DNA from: Ochrobactrum sp. CM-21-5
GTDB lineage: Bacteria > Pseudomonadota > Alphaproteobacteria > Rhizobiales > Rhizobiaceae
Assembly: GCF_014253075.1 (NCBI RefSeq)
Contig: NZ_JACLZJ010000006.1
Coordinates: 62,001 to 126,000, forward strand
Length of the DNA: 64,000 nucleotides
Reading direction: 5' to 3'
Each line of letters opens with the position of its first letter. Positions within the stretch are counted from its first letter, which is position 1. Shown here piece by piece: positions 36,226 through 47,157 of this stretch. A program made the translations under genes and the position numbers. The notes below the pieces were generated by a model. That model saw only the letters and a program-made list of their open reading frames with translations, was not told where the DNA came from and ran no database searches.

Positions 36226-38217
36226 ATGACCAATTCCGACAAACAGAACCAGATGGCCAATGCAATCCGCTTCCTCTCTATGGACGCGGTTGAAAAAGCG
36301 AACTCCGGCCACCCCGGCCTGCCGATGGGCGCAGCCGACATTGCGACCACGCTTTACACCCGATTCCTCTCGCACGATCCGCAGAATCCGCATTGGCCGG
36401 ATCGCGACCGCTTCGTGCTTTCCGCCGGTCACGGCTCGATGCTGCTTTATTCGCTGCTCTACCTCTCGGGCTACGAAGATATCACCATCGATGAAATCAA
36501 GAATTTCCGCCAGCTTGGCCACCGCACCGCAGGCCACCCGGAATACGGCCACGCCGCCGGTATCGAAACAACGACAGGCCCGCTCGGTCAGGGCCTCGCC
36601 AACGCCGTGGGCATGGCGCTTTCCGAACGCATTCTCAATGCGCAGTTCGGTGACAGCCTCGTTGATCATTATACCTATGCGCTCGTCGGTGACGGCTGTC
36701 TCATGGAAGGCATCAGCCAGGAAGCCATCGCACTTGCCGGCCACCTGAAGCTGAACAAGCTGATCGTCTTCTGGGATGACAATAACATCTCCATCGACGG
36801 TCCGGTCACGCTTTCCGACAACACCGACCAGCCTGCCCGTTTCGCCGCTTCCGGCTGGAACACCATGGCTGTCGACGGTCACGACCAGGAAGCCATCGCC
36901 AAGGCGATCGAACTGGCGAAAGTTTCCGACCGGCCGACCCTGATCGCTTGCAAGACGACCATCGGCTTCGGTTCGCCCAACAAGGCTGGCACCAACAAGG
37001 TGCACGGCTCGCCGCTCGGCGCCGACGAAATCGCAGCCACTCGCAAGGCGCTCGGCTGGACCGCAGAACCGTTCGCCGTTCCCGCCGAAGTCCTCGACGG
37101 TTGGCGCGTGGCTGGCCTCAACGCCGCCAAGAAGCGTCAGGAATGGGAAAAGCGCTTTGCTGCCGCCGACGCTGAAACCCGCGCGGAATTTGAGCGCCGT
37201 ATGCGTGGCGACCTGCCTTCCAGCTTCGATGACGCCATTGTCGCCTACAAGAAGAAGCTTTCCGCCGACAAGCCGAAGGTCGCGACCCGCAAATCTTCGG
37301 AAATGGCGCTGGAAGTCATCAACGGCGTTGTGCCGGAAACCATCGGTGGCTCCGCCGATCTCACCGGCTCTAACAACACCAAGACCAGCCAGACCAGCGC
37401 GGTTACGCCGGAAAACTACGGCGGACGTTACATCCACTACGGTATCCGCGAACATGGCATGGCTGCCGCGATGAACGGCATCACGCTGCACGGCGGCCTG
37501 ATCCCCTATTCCGGAACCTTCCTCACCTTCTCGGATTATGCCCGTCCGGCCATGCGCCTTTCCTCTCTGATGGGCATCCGCGTCGTCTATGTCATGACGC
37601 ATGACTCCATTGGCCTTGGCGAAGACGGTCCGACCCACCAGCCGGTCGAACATCTGGCGGCACTGCGCGCCATTCCCAATCACAATGTCTTCCGTCCGGC
37701 GGACGCTGTGGAAGTGGCCGAATGCTGGCAGCTTGCGCTGCAGTCGAAGAAAACCCCTTCGACGCTGGCCTTGACCCGCCAGAACCTGCCAACCGTGCGT
37801 ACCGAACACCGCGATGAAAATCTTTCCGCCTATGGCGCTTACGAACTGGCTGCTGCCAGCAAGGACGCTCAGGTAACGATCTTCGCAACCGGCTCGGAAG
37901 TCGAAATCGCGCTCAAAGCCCGCGGCCTTCTGGAAAACAAGGGCATTCCAACCCGCGTTGTTTCCGTGCCGTGCTTCGAGCTTTTCGAAACGCAGAGCGA
38001 TGCCTACAAACAGGGCACCATCGGCGACGCGCCGGTCAAGGTCGCCATCGAAGCGGCAATCTCGCTTGGCTGGGAACGCTTCATCGGTGAAAACGGCGTC
38101 TTCATCGGCATGAAGGGCTTCGGCGCTTCGGGCGAGATCAGCGATCTCTACAAGCATTTCGGCATCACGGCGGAACATGCCGCCGAAGCTGCGGAGAAGA
38201 AACTCAACGCCGCCGCA
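36226..38217 (+). CDS. tkt: Transketolase
   Basis: Thiamine-diphosphate enzyme of the pentose-phosphate pathway. It has 663-664 residues from [16 protein letters not shown] (36226). The N-terminal motif [10 protein letters not shown] and the TPP motif GDGCLMEG (about 155-162) to DDNN (184-187) are present. The central pyrimidine-domain motif is [17 protein letters not shown]. It is first in a carbon cluster with gap, pgk and fba. The frame is open upstream to 36088 through the repeat; that extension is not coding. The stop codon is at 38218-38220. Confidence 0.98.
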
Positions 38218-38225
38218 TGATTTAT

Positions 38226-38260
38226 GAAACGCCGGCGTCGCAAAAACGCCGGCGTTTACC
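38226..38260 (+). terminator. Terminator after tkt
   Basis: AACGCCGGCG / CGCCGGCGTT stem with loop TCGCAAAAA, then TTACCTTTCC. Confidence 0.75.
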
Positions 38261-38340
38261 TTTCCAGTCAGAATTATCCAAATAACGCTGATTGAATTAC
38301 AAGCGCTACATGCAGAACCCTATCGGGAGATTTAGAGAAA

Positions 38341-39348
38341 ATGGCAGTTCGCGTCGCAATTAACGGTTTTGGCCGCATTGGCCGCAATGTTCTCCGCGCC
38401 ATCGTGGAATCGGGCCGCACCGATATTCAGGTCGTTGCTATCAACGACCTCGGCCCCGTGGAAACCAACGCGCATCTTCTGCGCTATGACAGCGTCCATG
38501 GCCGTTTCCCGCATGAAGTGAAGGTTGCTGGCGACACCATCGACGTCGGCTATGGCCCGATCAAGGTCCATGCTGTTCGCAACCCGGCTGAACTGCCGTG
38601 GAAGGAAGAAGGCGTCGATATAGCGCTTGAATGCACGGGCATCTTCACCGCGCGCGACAAGGCCGCGATGCATCTGGAAGCTGGCGCAAAGCGCGTACTC
38701 GTTTCGGCTCCTGGCGACGGCGCCGATCTGACGGTCGTATATGGCGTCAACCACGACAAGCTGACCAAGGATCACGTCATCGTTTCCAACGCCTCGTGCA
38801 CCACCAACTGCCTTGCACCGGTGGCGATGATCCTCAACGATGCTTTCGGCATCGAAAAAGGCTTCATGACGACGATCCACGCCTATACGGGCGACCAGCC
38901 GACGCTCGACACCATGCACAAGGATCTTTACCGTGCACGCGCTGCCGCCATGTCGATGATCCCCACTTCGACGGGCGCTGCCAAGGCTGTCGGCCTCGTT
39001 CTGCCGGAATTGAAGGGCAAGCTTGATGGCACGTCCATTCGCGTTCCAACCCCGAACGTCTCGGTCATCGACTTCAAGTTCCTGGCCAAGAAGACCGTCA
39101 CCGTCGATGAAGTGAACGCCGCCCTCGTGGCCGCCTCCGAAGGTCCCCTCAAGGGCATTCTGGCCTACACGACCGACCCGCTCGTCTCCATCGACCTCAA
39201 CCACAATCCTGCATCGTCCACCTTCGCACTCGACCAGACCAAGGTCATCGAAGGCAACCTGGTGCGCGTGATGTCGTGGTACGACAACGAATGGGGCTTC
39301 TCCAACCGCATGAGCGACACCGCTGTCGCCATGGGCAAGCTGCTCTAA
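38341..39348 (+). CDS. gap: Glyceraldehyde-3-phosphate dehydrogenase, type I
   Basis: Has 335 residues. The NAD-binding motif NGFGRIGRN is at about 8-16. Asp at about 36 (INDL) indicates NAD preference. Catalytic Cys is at about 153 in [12 protein letters not shown], with the downstream His in the usual place. It lies between tkt and pgk. Confidence 0.98.
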   Translation: MAVRVAINGFGRIGRNVLRAIVESGRTDIQVVAINDLGPVETNAHLLRYDSVHGRFPHEVKVAGDTIDVGYGPIKVHAVRNPAELPWKEEGVDIALECTGIFTARDKAAMHLEAGAKRVLVSAPGDGADLTVVYGVNHDKLTKDHVIVSNASCTTNCLAPVAMILNDAFGIEKGFMTTIHAYTGDQPTLDTMHKDLYRARAAAMSMIPTSTGAAKAVGLVLPELKGKLDGTSIRVPTPNVSVIDFKFLAKKTVTVDEVNAALVAASEGPLKGILAYTTDPLVSIDLNHNPASSTFALDQTKVIEGNLVRVMSWYDNEWGFSNRMSDTAVAMGKLL

Positions 39349-39364
39349 GCTTCGTGGTCTGAAA

Positions 39365-39934
39365 ATGTTTCGAACCCTTCTCCCGACTGCTGCGCGCTGG
39401 CGTTCGCTGGAAGGAGAAGGGCTCGAGCATCTCGACCTTGCGCCCGCCGAACAATCGATTCGCGCAGACGGCGTGATTATCGGCGAGCGTAGCGGTACTC
39501 CTTACGGCGTGCGTTACAGTTTGGACTGCGACCGCGCCTGGCGTGTTCTTCATTTCCTGATCGAAACGACGTCCGGCCACCGGCTGGAGCTCAAAGCCGA
39601 TGGCGAAGGTCACTGGAGCACGATGGGCAGTGTTCGCTTGCCGGAATTCGACGGCTGCATCGATATCGATCTGGCAGGAACACCGTTCACCAACACCCTG
39701 CCTGTTCGCCGCCTCGGCCTGACACCTGAAGCCGGGACGGTGCAGCTCGATATGCTGTACGTGCCGTTCGACAGTTTCCGTCCGCTGCGTGACAGTCAGC
39801 GCTATACCTGTCTGGAGGAAGGAAAACTCTACCGCTACGAGGCGGCGGACAGACCCTTCACCGCCGAACTGCCCGTCGATGAAGACGGGCTTGTCACCGA
39901 CTATCCAACCCTTTTCCGGCGTATACCTGACTGA
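39365..39934 (+). CDS. Putative glycolipid-binding domain protein
   Basis: Has 189 residues matching the putative glycolipid-binding family (PF06475 type), with [21 protein letters not shown] and GEGHWST in the core. It has no signal peptide. It sits 16 bases after gap and 53 before pgk, so it is embedded in the glycolytic operon. Its role there is unknown. Confidence 0.8.
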   Translation: MFRTLLPTAARWRSLEGEGLEHLDLAPAEQSIRADGVIIGERSGTPYGVRYSLDCDRAWRVLHFLIETTSGHRLELKADGEGHWSTMGSVRLPEFDGCIDIDLAGTPFTNTLPVRRLGLTPEAGTVQLDMLYVPFDSFRPLRDSQRYTCLEEGKLYRYEAADRPFTAELPVDEDGLVTDYPTLFRRIPD

Positions 39935-39987
39935 GCAAGCATTGCTCCGCTCCACGGGCGCCGGAACAAAGCTCAGGGAGAAAGCTC

Positions 39988-41193
39988 ATGAGTTTCCGCA
40001 CTCTCGATGACGCCGACGTCAAATCGAAACACGTTCTGGTCCGCGTCGATCTAAATGTGCCGATGGCAGACGGTGAAGTCACCGACCTTACCCGCATCGA
40101 GCGTATCGTTCCGACTATCTCCGAACTCTCGAAAAAGGGCGCAAAGGTCATCCTCCTCGCCCATTTCGGTCGTCCGAAAGGCGTTGCATCGGATGAAAAC
40201 TCGCTGAAGCATGTGGTGAAGCCACTCGCAAAGGTGCTCGGACCCCATATTTCTGGTCGGAGCGTTCATTTTGCCGAAGACTGCATTGGCGACAAGGCTA
40301 GAGCCGCTGTTGACGCGATGAAGGATGGCGACGTCCTGCTTTTAGAAAACACCCGTTTCCACAAGGGCGAGGAAAAGAACGATCCGGAATTCGTTCAGGC
40401 TCTCGCCGCGAATGGGGATATCTACGTCAACGATGCCTTCTCGGCTGCCCACCGCGCCCATGCCTCGACCGAAGGTCTGGCACGTGCGCTGCCTGGCTTC
40501 GCGGGCCGCGCCATGCAGGCGGAACTCGAAGCGCTCGAAAAAGGCCTCGGCAAACCGGCCCGTCCAGTGGTCGCGATTGTCGGCGGCGCCAAGGTTTCAA
40601 CCAAGCTCGATCTGCTCTCCAACCTGATCGAAAAGGTCGATGCACTGGTCATTGGCGGCGGCATGGCCAATACATTTCTCGCCGCCCAGGGCCACGATGT
40701 CGGCAAATCGCTGTGCGAGCATGACCTTGCCCAGACCGCGCGCGACATCATGGCCAAGGCGGAAAAAACCAAATGCGCCATCATCCTGCCGGTTGACGCA
40801 GTTGTAGGCTGGCATTTTGCCGCCGACACGCCGAACAAGACCTATGGCGTGGATTCAGTCCCGAGCGACGGCATGATCCTTGATGCAGGCGCACTTTCGA
40901 CCGACCTGATCGCCTCAGCCATCGACGATGCGGCAACACTCGTGTGGAACGGCCCGCTCGGCGCCTTTGAACTACGCCCCTTCGATGCCGCGACGGTCAA
41001 GACCGCACAGCATGTCGCCAAACGCACAAAGGAAGGCAAGCTGGTTTCGGTCGGCGGCGGCGGGGATACGGTCGCCGCCCTCAACCATGCGGGCGTCGCT
41101 GACGACTTCACCTATATCTCGACCGCTGGCGGTGCTTTCCTCGAATGGATGGAAGGCAAACCGCTTCCCGGCGTGGATGCCCTGAAGAAATAA
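39988..41193 (+). CDS. pgk: Phosphoglycerate kinase
   Basis: Has 401 residues. N-terminal substrate site [11 protein letters not shown], hinge and nucleotide site [23 protein letters not shown] and the C-terminal [10 protein letters not shown] loop are present. It follows the gap operon. A strong bidirectional terminator lies at 41195-41221. Confidence 0.98.
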   Translation: MSFRTLDDADVKSKHVLVRVDLNVPMADGEVTDLTRIERIVPTISELSKKGAKVILLAHFGRPKGVASDENSLKHVVKPLAKVLGPHISGRSVHFAEDCIGDKARAAVDAMKDGDVLLLENTRFHKGEEKNDPEFVQALAANGDIYVNDAFSAAHRAHASTEGLARALPGFAGRAMQAELEALEKGLGKPARPVVAIVGGAKVSTKLDLLSNLIEKVDALVIGGGMANTFLAAQGHDVGKSLCEHDLAQTARDIMAKAEKTKCAIILPVDAVVGWHFAADTPNKTYGVDSVPSDGMILDAGALSTDLIASAIDDAATLVWNGPLGAFELRPFDAATVKTAQHVAKRTKEGKLVSVGGGGDTVAALNHAGVADDFTYISTAGGAFLEWMEGKPLPGVDALKK

Positions 41194-41194
41194 T

Positions 41195-41222
41195 AAAAAG
41201 CCCGGTTCATCCGGGCTTTTCT
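41195..41222. terminator. Bidirectional terminator between pgk and the sugar dehydrogenase
   Basis: AAAAAGCCCGG TTCAT CCGGGCTTTT between convergent genes. Confidence 0.92.
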
Positions 41223-42369
41223 ATGATTTCGGCGTCAGCTTCAGCAAACGCCCCGGATTATCGTCCTCTATCAGCCATATGGCGCCATCCGGCCCGACAG
41301 CCACATCGCGAATGCGGTTCTCCATTTCGAAGCGTTCGGCCTCATCCGCATTGCCATTCCTGTCGATCGCCACACGCACCAGTGTCATTGCAGAAAGCCC
41401 TCCTATCAGCGCCGATCCTCTCCATTCTGGGAACATGTCGCCTTCATAGAAAGCCAGCCCCGCAGGGGCGATCACAGGCGTCCAGTAGACCAGAGGCGAC
41501 TCGAATTCGGGGCGTGTACTGTGGCGAGGAATCGGCCTGCCGCTATAATTGTCGCCGTTGGAAACCAGCGGCCAGCCATAGTTGCGGCCCGGCTTGACGA
41601 GATTGAACTCATCTCCGCCGCGCGGCCCCATTTCATGCTCCCACAAGCTTCCATCCGCCGTGAAAGCAAGGCCGTAGGGATTGCGATGTCCGGTTGACCA
41701 TGTCAGCGCCTTGATGCCGCCTGCGTCGGCCTGCGGATTATCCTTCGGTACGGACCCATCTGGGTTCATGCGCAATATCTTCCCCATCGGCGCGTTATCA
41801 TCCTGTGCTGTCGCGGGCTGCATGCGGTCTCCAACGGAAAAGAACAGATGCTTGCCGTCAGGCGCAAACGCGATGATCCCGCCCGGCTGACCGCCGCGCG
41901 CAGCGGCTTCCTGTTTCCATATTCGTGTCAGGTCTGTAAGCGTGGCCTTGCCACTGCTTTCATCGAGAACAGCGCGCGCCAGGACAACGCTGCTGCCGCC
42001 CCTGGCCGGTTCATTATAGGAAAAATAGACCGCCCTGCTGTTCGCGAAGTCGGGCGCAGGCGCAATATCCAGAAGACCGTTCTGCCCGCCAAAAGCCACC
42101 TTCGGTACGCTTCGGACCCGCGTTTTGTCGCCTGTCTGCGTGACGATGAAAATCCTGCCGCCCTTCTCTGTAAGAACCAGCCGCCCGTCCGGCAGAAACG
42201 CTATCGCCCATGGCGTATCGAATTCCGCTAGAGGCGTGACCGCGAACGGGGTGTCAACCCCTGCTTTCCTTCCCCCTGCATTGATGCTTGCAGCCCAAAC
42301 AGTTTGTAGCGGAACGGCAAGGACGAACGCGGCCAGAATAACCGACAGACTTAGAAGGACACGACGCAT
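41221..42369 (-). CDS. PQQ-dependent sugar dehydrogenase (soluble glucose/sorbosone dehydrogenase family)
   Basis: Has 382 residues with a signal peptide (MRRVLLSLSVILAAFVLA..VWA). The six-bladed beta-propeller motifs PWAIAFLPDGRLVLTEKGG, GHRNPYGLAF, HEMGPRGGDEFN and GLAFYEG are typical of the Asd/GDH-B family. It is periplasmic. The substrate is unknown and no PQQ synthesis genes are near. Confidence 0.9.
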   Translation of the reverse strand: MRRVLLSLSVILAAFVLAVPLQTVWAASINAGGRKAGVDTPFAVTPLAEFDTPWAIAFLPDGRLVLTEKGGRIFIVTQTGDKTRVRSVPKVAFGGQNGLLDIAPAPDFANSRAVYFSYNEPARGGSSVVLARAVLDESSGKATLTDLTRIWKQEAAARGGQPGGIIAFAPDGKHLFFSVGDRMQPATAQDDNAPMGKILRMNPDGSVPKDNPQADAGGIKALTWSTGHRNPYGLAFTADGSLWEHEMGPRGGDEFNLVKPGRNYGWPLVSNGDNYSGRPIPRHSTRPEFESPLVYWTPVIAPAGLAFYEGDMFPEWRGSALIGGLSAMTLVRVAIDRNGNADEAERFEMENRIRDVAVGPDGAIWLIEDDNPGRLLKLTPKS

Positions 42370-42646
42370 TTATCTTCCCCGAATGGATTGCGCTGTTTTT
42401 CTTACATGGGTTCCCTTCCATGGATGTCAAAATTTCTTCGCGCAAACCCATCGGGACAGCCGCATTTGACAGCCGTTAAGAAAACTTGTCCAAACTAAAT
42501 CGTTTAAAAAAATTTCAATCGTTTCAATCAGTTGCGCTGCCATTTGTTTTACAGAACACTTCTGCTATCGGCGATCAGCCAACAGAGCTTGATGCAGGCG
42601 GGAGCTCCCTCACCGGCTTGCACAGCCTTAAAAAAGGAGCTTGCAT

Positions 42647-43672
42647 ATGACCGAACGTCTCGAAGAGATTGCGATTGCCCTGGTAGCAACCGGCAAGGGA
42701 ATTCTGGCCGCCGACGAAAGCTCCGGCACCATCGCAAAGCGGTTCGACAGCATCAAGCTTGTTTCAAGCGAAGAGTCGCGCCGTGATTATCGCGAAATGC
42801 TGTTCCGCTCCGATGAAGCGATGAAGAACTACATTTCCGGCGTCATTCTCTATGACGAAACCATCCGCCAGAAAGCCAAGGACGGCACGCCGCTCGTCGA
42901 TATCATCCGCAAGACGGGCGCCATTGCGGGCATCAAGGTCGATGCCGGTGCAAAGCCCATGGCCGGTTTCGGCGGCGAAACAATCACGGAGGGCCTTGAC
43001 GGCCTGCGTGAGCGCTTGAACGAATATTACGGTTTCGGCGCGCGCTTCGCCAAATGGCGTGCCGTGATCTCGATTTCAGACGGCTTGCCAACCTGGGGTG
43101 CCGTGAAGCAGAATGCGCAGGCACTGGCCCGCTATGCAGCGCTTTGCCAGGAAGCTGGCATCGTGCCGATCGTCGAGCCGGAAGTGCTGATGGACGGCAA
43201 GCCGGGCGATCACTCCATCGACCGCTGCTATGAAGTAACCGAATGGGTTCTCAAGACCGTCTTCACCGAACTCTACGACGCCCGCGTCAAGCTCGAAGGT
43301 ATGATCCTCAAGCCGAATATGGTCCTCGACGGCAAGAATGCCCGCAAGGCTTCGGTTGACGAAGTGGCCGAAAAGACCGTGCGCTGCTTCCGCAACACGG
43401 TTCCCGCCGCGGTTCCGGGCATTGCCTTCCTTTCGGGCGGCCAGACCGGCGAAGAAGCAACCGCGCATCTCTCGGCCATGAATGCCAATTTCGACATGCC
43501 TTGGAAAATGACCTTCTCCTATGGTCGCGCCCTGCAGGCATCGGCTCTGGAGGCCTGGGGTGGCAAGGACGAAAACGTCGCCGCAGGCCAGCGTGCCTTC
43601 GCACACCGCGCCCGTATGAATGGCCTTGCAGCGACCGGCGGCTGGAAAAAGGAACTGGAAAAGGCTGCCTGA
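42647..43672 (+). CDS. fba: Fructose-bisphosphate aldolase, class I
   Basis: Schiff-base aldolase of 341 residues. Catalytic Lys is at about 222 in MILKPNMVL, with Lys at about 137 (FAKWRAV), Glu at about 178 (VEPEVL) and Asp-Glu-Ser at 23-25. AAGGAG precedes the ATG at 42647. Class I aldolase is less common in bacteria than class II but is the Brucella/Rhizobium form. Confidence 0.96.
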   Translation: MTERLEEIAIALVATGKGILAADESSGTIAKRFDSIKLVSSEESRRDYREMLFRSDEAMKNYISGVILYDETIRQKAKDGTPLVDIIRKTGAIAGIKVDAGAKPMAGFGGETITEGLDGLRERLNEYYGFGARFAKWRAVISISDGLPTWGAVKQNAQALARYAALCQEAGIVPIVEPEVLMDGKPGDHSIDRCYEVTEWVLKTVFTELYDARVKLEGMILKPNMVLDGKNARKASVDEVAEKTVRCFRNTVPAAVPGIAFLSGGQTGEEATAHLSAMNANFDMPWKMTFSYGRALQASALEAWGGKDENVAAGQRAFAHRARMNGLAATGGWKKELEKAA

Positions 43673-43691
43673 GCATTTGCAGCCTGTACAC

Positions 43692-43722
43692 GAAAAGCCC
43701 GGTCTCTGGACCGGGCTTTTTT
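43692..43722. terminator. Bidirectional terminator after fba
   Basis: AAAAGCCCGGTC TCTG GACCGGGCTTTTTTC between convergent genes. Confidence 0.92.
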
Positions 43723-43886
43723 CACGCTTCGCGCAGGTGAAACCCGACCGAAAGCGCCATCACGACTATGGCGATGACGGCAATCTTCCAGAAGTCGCCA
43801 CGCCGTTTCAGTCCCGGCACGCCAAGCGGTTTTATGATGTGTATCCCCATCAGAAGTACAAGTAGCACGGGCAGGATCTTGGTCAA
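43722..43886 (-). CDS. 54-residue two-helix membrane protein with TTG start
   Basis: Starts at TTG 43886 with AAGGAG six bases upstream: MTKILPVLLVLLMG and a second helix FWKIAVIAIVVMALSVGF separated by a Lys/Arg loop. It ends HLREA at 43722. Longer in-frame starts up to 44120 have no ribosome site. The family was not recognised. It is probably an inner-membrane hairpin protein. Confidence 0.7.
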   Translation of the reverse strand: MTKILPVLLVLLMGIHIIKPLGVPGLKRRGDFWKIAVIAIVVMALSVGFHLREA

Positions 43887-44170
43887 AATGCACTCCTTGG
43901 GCACCTCTCCAGCCCTCTTGTGACGCACCCCGGCATTTCTCGCAAGTGACAGCAGCAAAACGCCCTCAATTCGCCGAATGTGCACGCTATATTTCTTCAT
44001 CTTAAGTTTCATGGACGAAAGTTCACGGTTTGGCTTAAAGTGCCCGTGGAGGAGATGAGAAGCACGCGGAGGAGATCGGGCTGGATAAGCCGATCTTGTG
44101 CTCTCATCTTTTAAGATCATGTCGCGTTCCCCGCCTTTACCAGGCGGCGCGTGCTTCTGGGAGGAACAGC

Positions 44171-46111
44171 ATGACTTCGAAATATGCCGAAACCTATGCC
44201 GCGTGGCAGAATGATCCCGAAGGCTTCTGGGCCGAAGCGGCCCACTCAGTCGACTGGTTCAAGCCGTGGGACCAGGTTTTCGCGGGTGACGAAGGCATCT
44301 ACGGCCGCTGGTATGCAGGCGCTGAATGCAACACCTGCCACAATGCGCTTGACCGGCACGTTGCCGGTGGGCGAGGTGATCAGGTGGCGCTTATACATGA
44401 AAGCCCTGTCACAGGCTCGGTGCGCAAAATCACCTATCGCGAACTGCAGGACGAAGTCGAGGCTCTTTCCGCCGTTATGCTCGACAATGACGTGGCGAAG
44501 GGCGACCGTGTCCTCATCTATATGCCGATGGTGCCGGAAGCCGTCGCCGCCATGCTCGCCTGCGCTCGCATCGGCGCGGTTCATTCGGTCGTCTTTGGCG
44601 GATTTGCCGCAAGCGAGCTTGCAGCCCGCATTGAGGACGCCAGGCCGGTCATGATCATTGCGGCTTCCTGCGGCATCGAACCCACACGCGTCGTGCCGTA
44701 TCAGGACATGCTCGACAAGGCCATCGCGATGGCCAGCCATAAAGTGGCGCGCTGCATCATTTTCCAGCGCTCGCAGCACCGGAACAATCTCGTACAGAAT
44801 CGCGACATCGACTATAAAACGGCGGTGGACGCCGCACGCGGTCGCAGCGTGCCTTGCGTTCCTGTTGCCGCCACCGATCCGCTCTATGTGCTTTATACCT
44901 CCGGCACGACCGGCGAACCCAAAGGGGTGGTGCGCGACAATGGCGGTCATATGGTGGCACTTGCCTGGTCTATGACATATGTTTTTGATGTCAAACCGGG
45001 GCAGGTGTTCTGGGCGGCATCCGATGTCGGCTGGGTGGTCGGCCACTCCTATATCGTCTATGCGCCGTTGATTGCGGGGGCCACCAGCGTTCTTTTCGAA
45101 GGAAAGCCCATCGGAACGCCGGACGCGGGCACCTATTGGCGCATCATTGCCGAACACGGCATTGAAGTCATGTTCACCGCGCCGACCGCGTTGCGGGCCA
45201 TCAAGAAGGAAGATGCCGACGGGAAATTTGTCAGGCGCTATGATCTGAAGACGCTCCGTGCGCTTTTCCTTGCGGGCGAACGTGCCGACCCCGACACGAT
45301 TCATTGGGCGGAAAATCTGCTCGGCTGCCCGGTGATCGACCATTGGTGGCAAACCGAAAGCGGCTGGCCGATGGTCGCAAACCCGCTTGGCCTCGGCCTG
45401 CTCGAAACCAGATATGGTTCGCCCGCCGTTTGCCTGCCGGGTTATGATATCCGCGTGCTGGACGATGACGGCCATGAGGTCGAACGCGGCCAACTCGGCA
45501 ATATCCTCATCAAGCTGCCGTTACCGCCCGGCTGCCTGCCGACGCTATGGAACGCCGATGCTCGTTTTCGCAAAGCCTATCTGACGGATTTTCCGGGCTA
45601 CTACAAAACCGCGGATGCGGGCTACATGGATGAGGACGGCTATCTTTATATCATGAGCCGTACGGACGACATCATCAACGTCGCCGGTCACCGCCTCTCG
45701 ACGGGTGCGATGGAAGAGGTCCTCTCCAGCCACCCCGATGTCGCGGAATGCGCAGTTCTCGGCATTGCCGATCCGCTGAAGGGTCAGGTGCCCTGCGGTT
45801 TTCTGGTGCTGAAATCCAACATCGACCGCGATACGCGTGAGGTGGAGAAGGAATGCATCAGCATGGTCCGCGACGTCATCGGCCCGGTGGCAACCTTCCG
45901 CCTCGCCCTGACGGTCAAACGCCTGCCCAAAACGCGCTCGGGCAAGATATTGCGCTCCACGATCCAGAAAATTGCGGATGGCGAGCCGTGGAAATTGCCT
46001 GCCACCATTGATGACCCGACGATTCTAGACGAGATCAGCGTCTTGCTGCGTGAACGGCATATCGGATTGGCTTTTGCTTGCGACACGCATCTTTCCAGCA
46101 AGAGCGCATAA
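44171..46111 (+). CDS. prpE: Propionyl-CoA synthetase (PrpE-type acyl-CoA synthetase)
   Basis: Activates propionate (and possibly acetate) with ATP and CoA. It has 646 residues from MTSKYAET (44171, GGGAGG upstream). The ATP-grip motif YTSGTTGEPKG, the A8 region YLYIMSRTDDIINVAGHRLS and the acetylatable Lys at about 592 (KTRSGKILR) are present. The N-terminal ACAS_N part has WFKPWDQVF. No methylcitrate-cycle genes are beside it. Confidence 0.93.
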   Translation: MTSKYAETYAAWQNDPEGFWAEAAHSVDWFKPWDQVFAGDEGIYGRWYAGAECNTCHNALDRHVAGGRGDQVALIHESPVTGSVRKITYRELQDEVEALSAVMLDNDVAKGDRVLIYMPMVPEAVAAMLACARIGAVHSVVFGGFAASELAARIEDARPVMIIAASCGIEPTRVVPYQDMLDKAIAMASHKVARCIIFQRSQHRNNLVQNRDIDYKTAVDAARGRSVPCVPVAATDPLYVLYTSGTTGEPKGVVRDNGGHMVALAWSMTYVFDVKPGQVFWAASDVGWVVGHSYIVYAPLIAGATSVLFEGKPIGTPDAGTYWRIIAEHGIEVMFTAPTALRAIKKEDADGKFVRRYDLKTLRALFLAGERADPDTIHWAENLLGCPVIDHWWQTESGWPMVANPLGLGLLETRYGSPAVCLPGYDIRVLDDDGHEVERGQLGNILIKLPLPPGCLPTLWNADARFRKAYLTDFPGYYKTADAGYMDEDGYLYIMSRTDDIINVAGHRLSTGAMEEVLSSHPDVAECAVLGIADPLKGQVPCGFLVLKSNIDRDTREVEKECISMVRDVIGPVATFRLALTVKRLPKTRSGKILRSTIQKIADGEPWKLPATIDDPTILDEISVLLRERHIGLAFACDTHLSSKSA

Positions 46112-46232
46112 ATACGATTTCCTATGAATCTGAAGGCAGCTTTGAACTATTGACCGGCGGCTACCGCCGGTCCACTCTACATTATTGTTTTGTCACATTA
46201 TCCAGCGCCAACAGCCCAAACCGGAGAAATAC

Positions 46233-47024
46233 ATGCAGCTAGAAGGCAAGGTGGCCATAGTCACAGGTGCTGCTCGCGGTATTGGCTATGCCATCGCGAA
46301 ACGTTTTCTGATGGATGGCGCAAGCGTCGTCCTGTCGGATATAGATGGGGCTGCCGCCACGCGCGCAGCAAATGAGCTGGAGCAATATGGCACTATTCGC
46401 CACATGACAGCCGATGTCGGCGACAAGCTCGATGTTCATAATCTCCTGACCTATACCGTCACCAATCTCGGCGAGATCGACATTCTCGTGAACAATGCAG
46501 GCATTGTTCATCAGGCCGAGTTTCTCGCTCTCAAGGAAGAGGATTTCGATCGTGTGATGCGCGTCAACCTCAAGGGCGCATTTCTGTGCGGACAGGCTGT
46601 CGCCAAGCGTATGGTGACGCGGGTGGAAGCCGGCGGCGATGCAGGCACGATCATCAACATGTCGTCAGTCAATGCTCTTTTCGGCCTTCCCGACCAGCTT
46701 GCCTATTCCGTCTCCAAAGGCGGTATGAACCAACTGACGCGCACCATGGCCGTCGCGCTCGCAAAATGGGGAATCCGCGTCAATGCAATTGGCCCCGGCT
46801 CCATCGAAACCGACATGCTGTCCGCCGTGAACACGGATGCCGAAAGCCGCCAGCGCCTCCTGTCGCGCACGCCGCTCGGACGTGTCGGACAACCCGCTGA
46901 AATCGCGGCGATTGCGTCCTTCCTCGCCTCTACCGACTCAAGTTACGTCACTGGACAGACAATCTATGCGGATGGTGGCCGCCTACCTCTCAACTATACG
47001 GTTGCCATTCCCTCCAAAGGGTGA
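46233..47024 (+). CDS. Short-chain dehydrogenase/reductase (FabG-like)
   Basis: Has 263 residues from 46233 (GGAGAAATAC before ATG). The NAD(P) motif TGAARGIG is at 11-18 and NNAG at 87-90. Catalytic Ser lies at about 144-145 and the YSVSK pair is Tyr 158 / Lys 162. The C-terminal YVTGQTIYADGG is present. The Asp in LSDID after the second strand suggests NAD preference. The substrate is unknown. Confidence 0.92.
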   Translation: MQLEGKVAIVTGAARGIGYAIAKRFLMDGASVVLSDIDGAAATRAANELEQYGTIRHMTADVGDKLDVHNLLTYTVTNLGEIDILVNNAGIVHQAEFLALKEEDFDRVMRVNLKGAFLCGQAVAKRMVTRVEAGGDAGTIINMSSVNALFGLPDQLAYSVSKGGMNQLTRTMAVALAKWGIRVNAIGPGSIETDMLSAVNTDAESRQRLLSRTPLGRVGQPAEIAAIASFLASTDSSYVTGQTIYADGGRLPLNYTVAIPSKG

Positions 47025-47157
47025 TGCGTCAGCATTTCGGCGCCGCCGCTGATTGCTCTGGACGCGCAATGGAGCAATAATAATACAGCTTCTCCTGACA
47101 GACAGTTGTCAGGAGGGGTATGCCATAGTGTGTTCCCAAGGATGAGGGAGATTCACC

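Noticed and set aside
36196-38178. 660-residue minus-strand ORF
   Set aside because: It is the antisense shadow of tkt, whose plus-strand product has all transketolase motifs.
44246-45493. 415-residue minus-strand ORF
   Set aside because: Shadow of prpE; the low-complexity His/Arg-rich translation has no family features.
46145-46175. Terminator after prpE
   Set aside because: ACCGGCGG/CCGCCGGT can pair but has no T-run and is close to the next gene's leader; support too weak to list.
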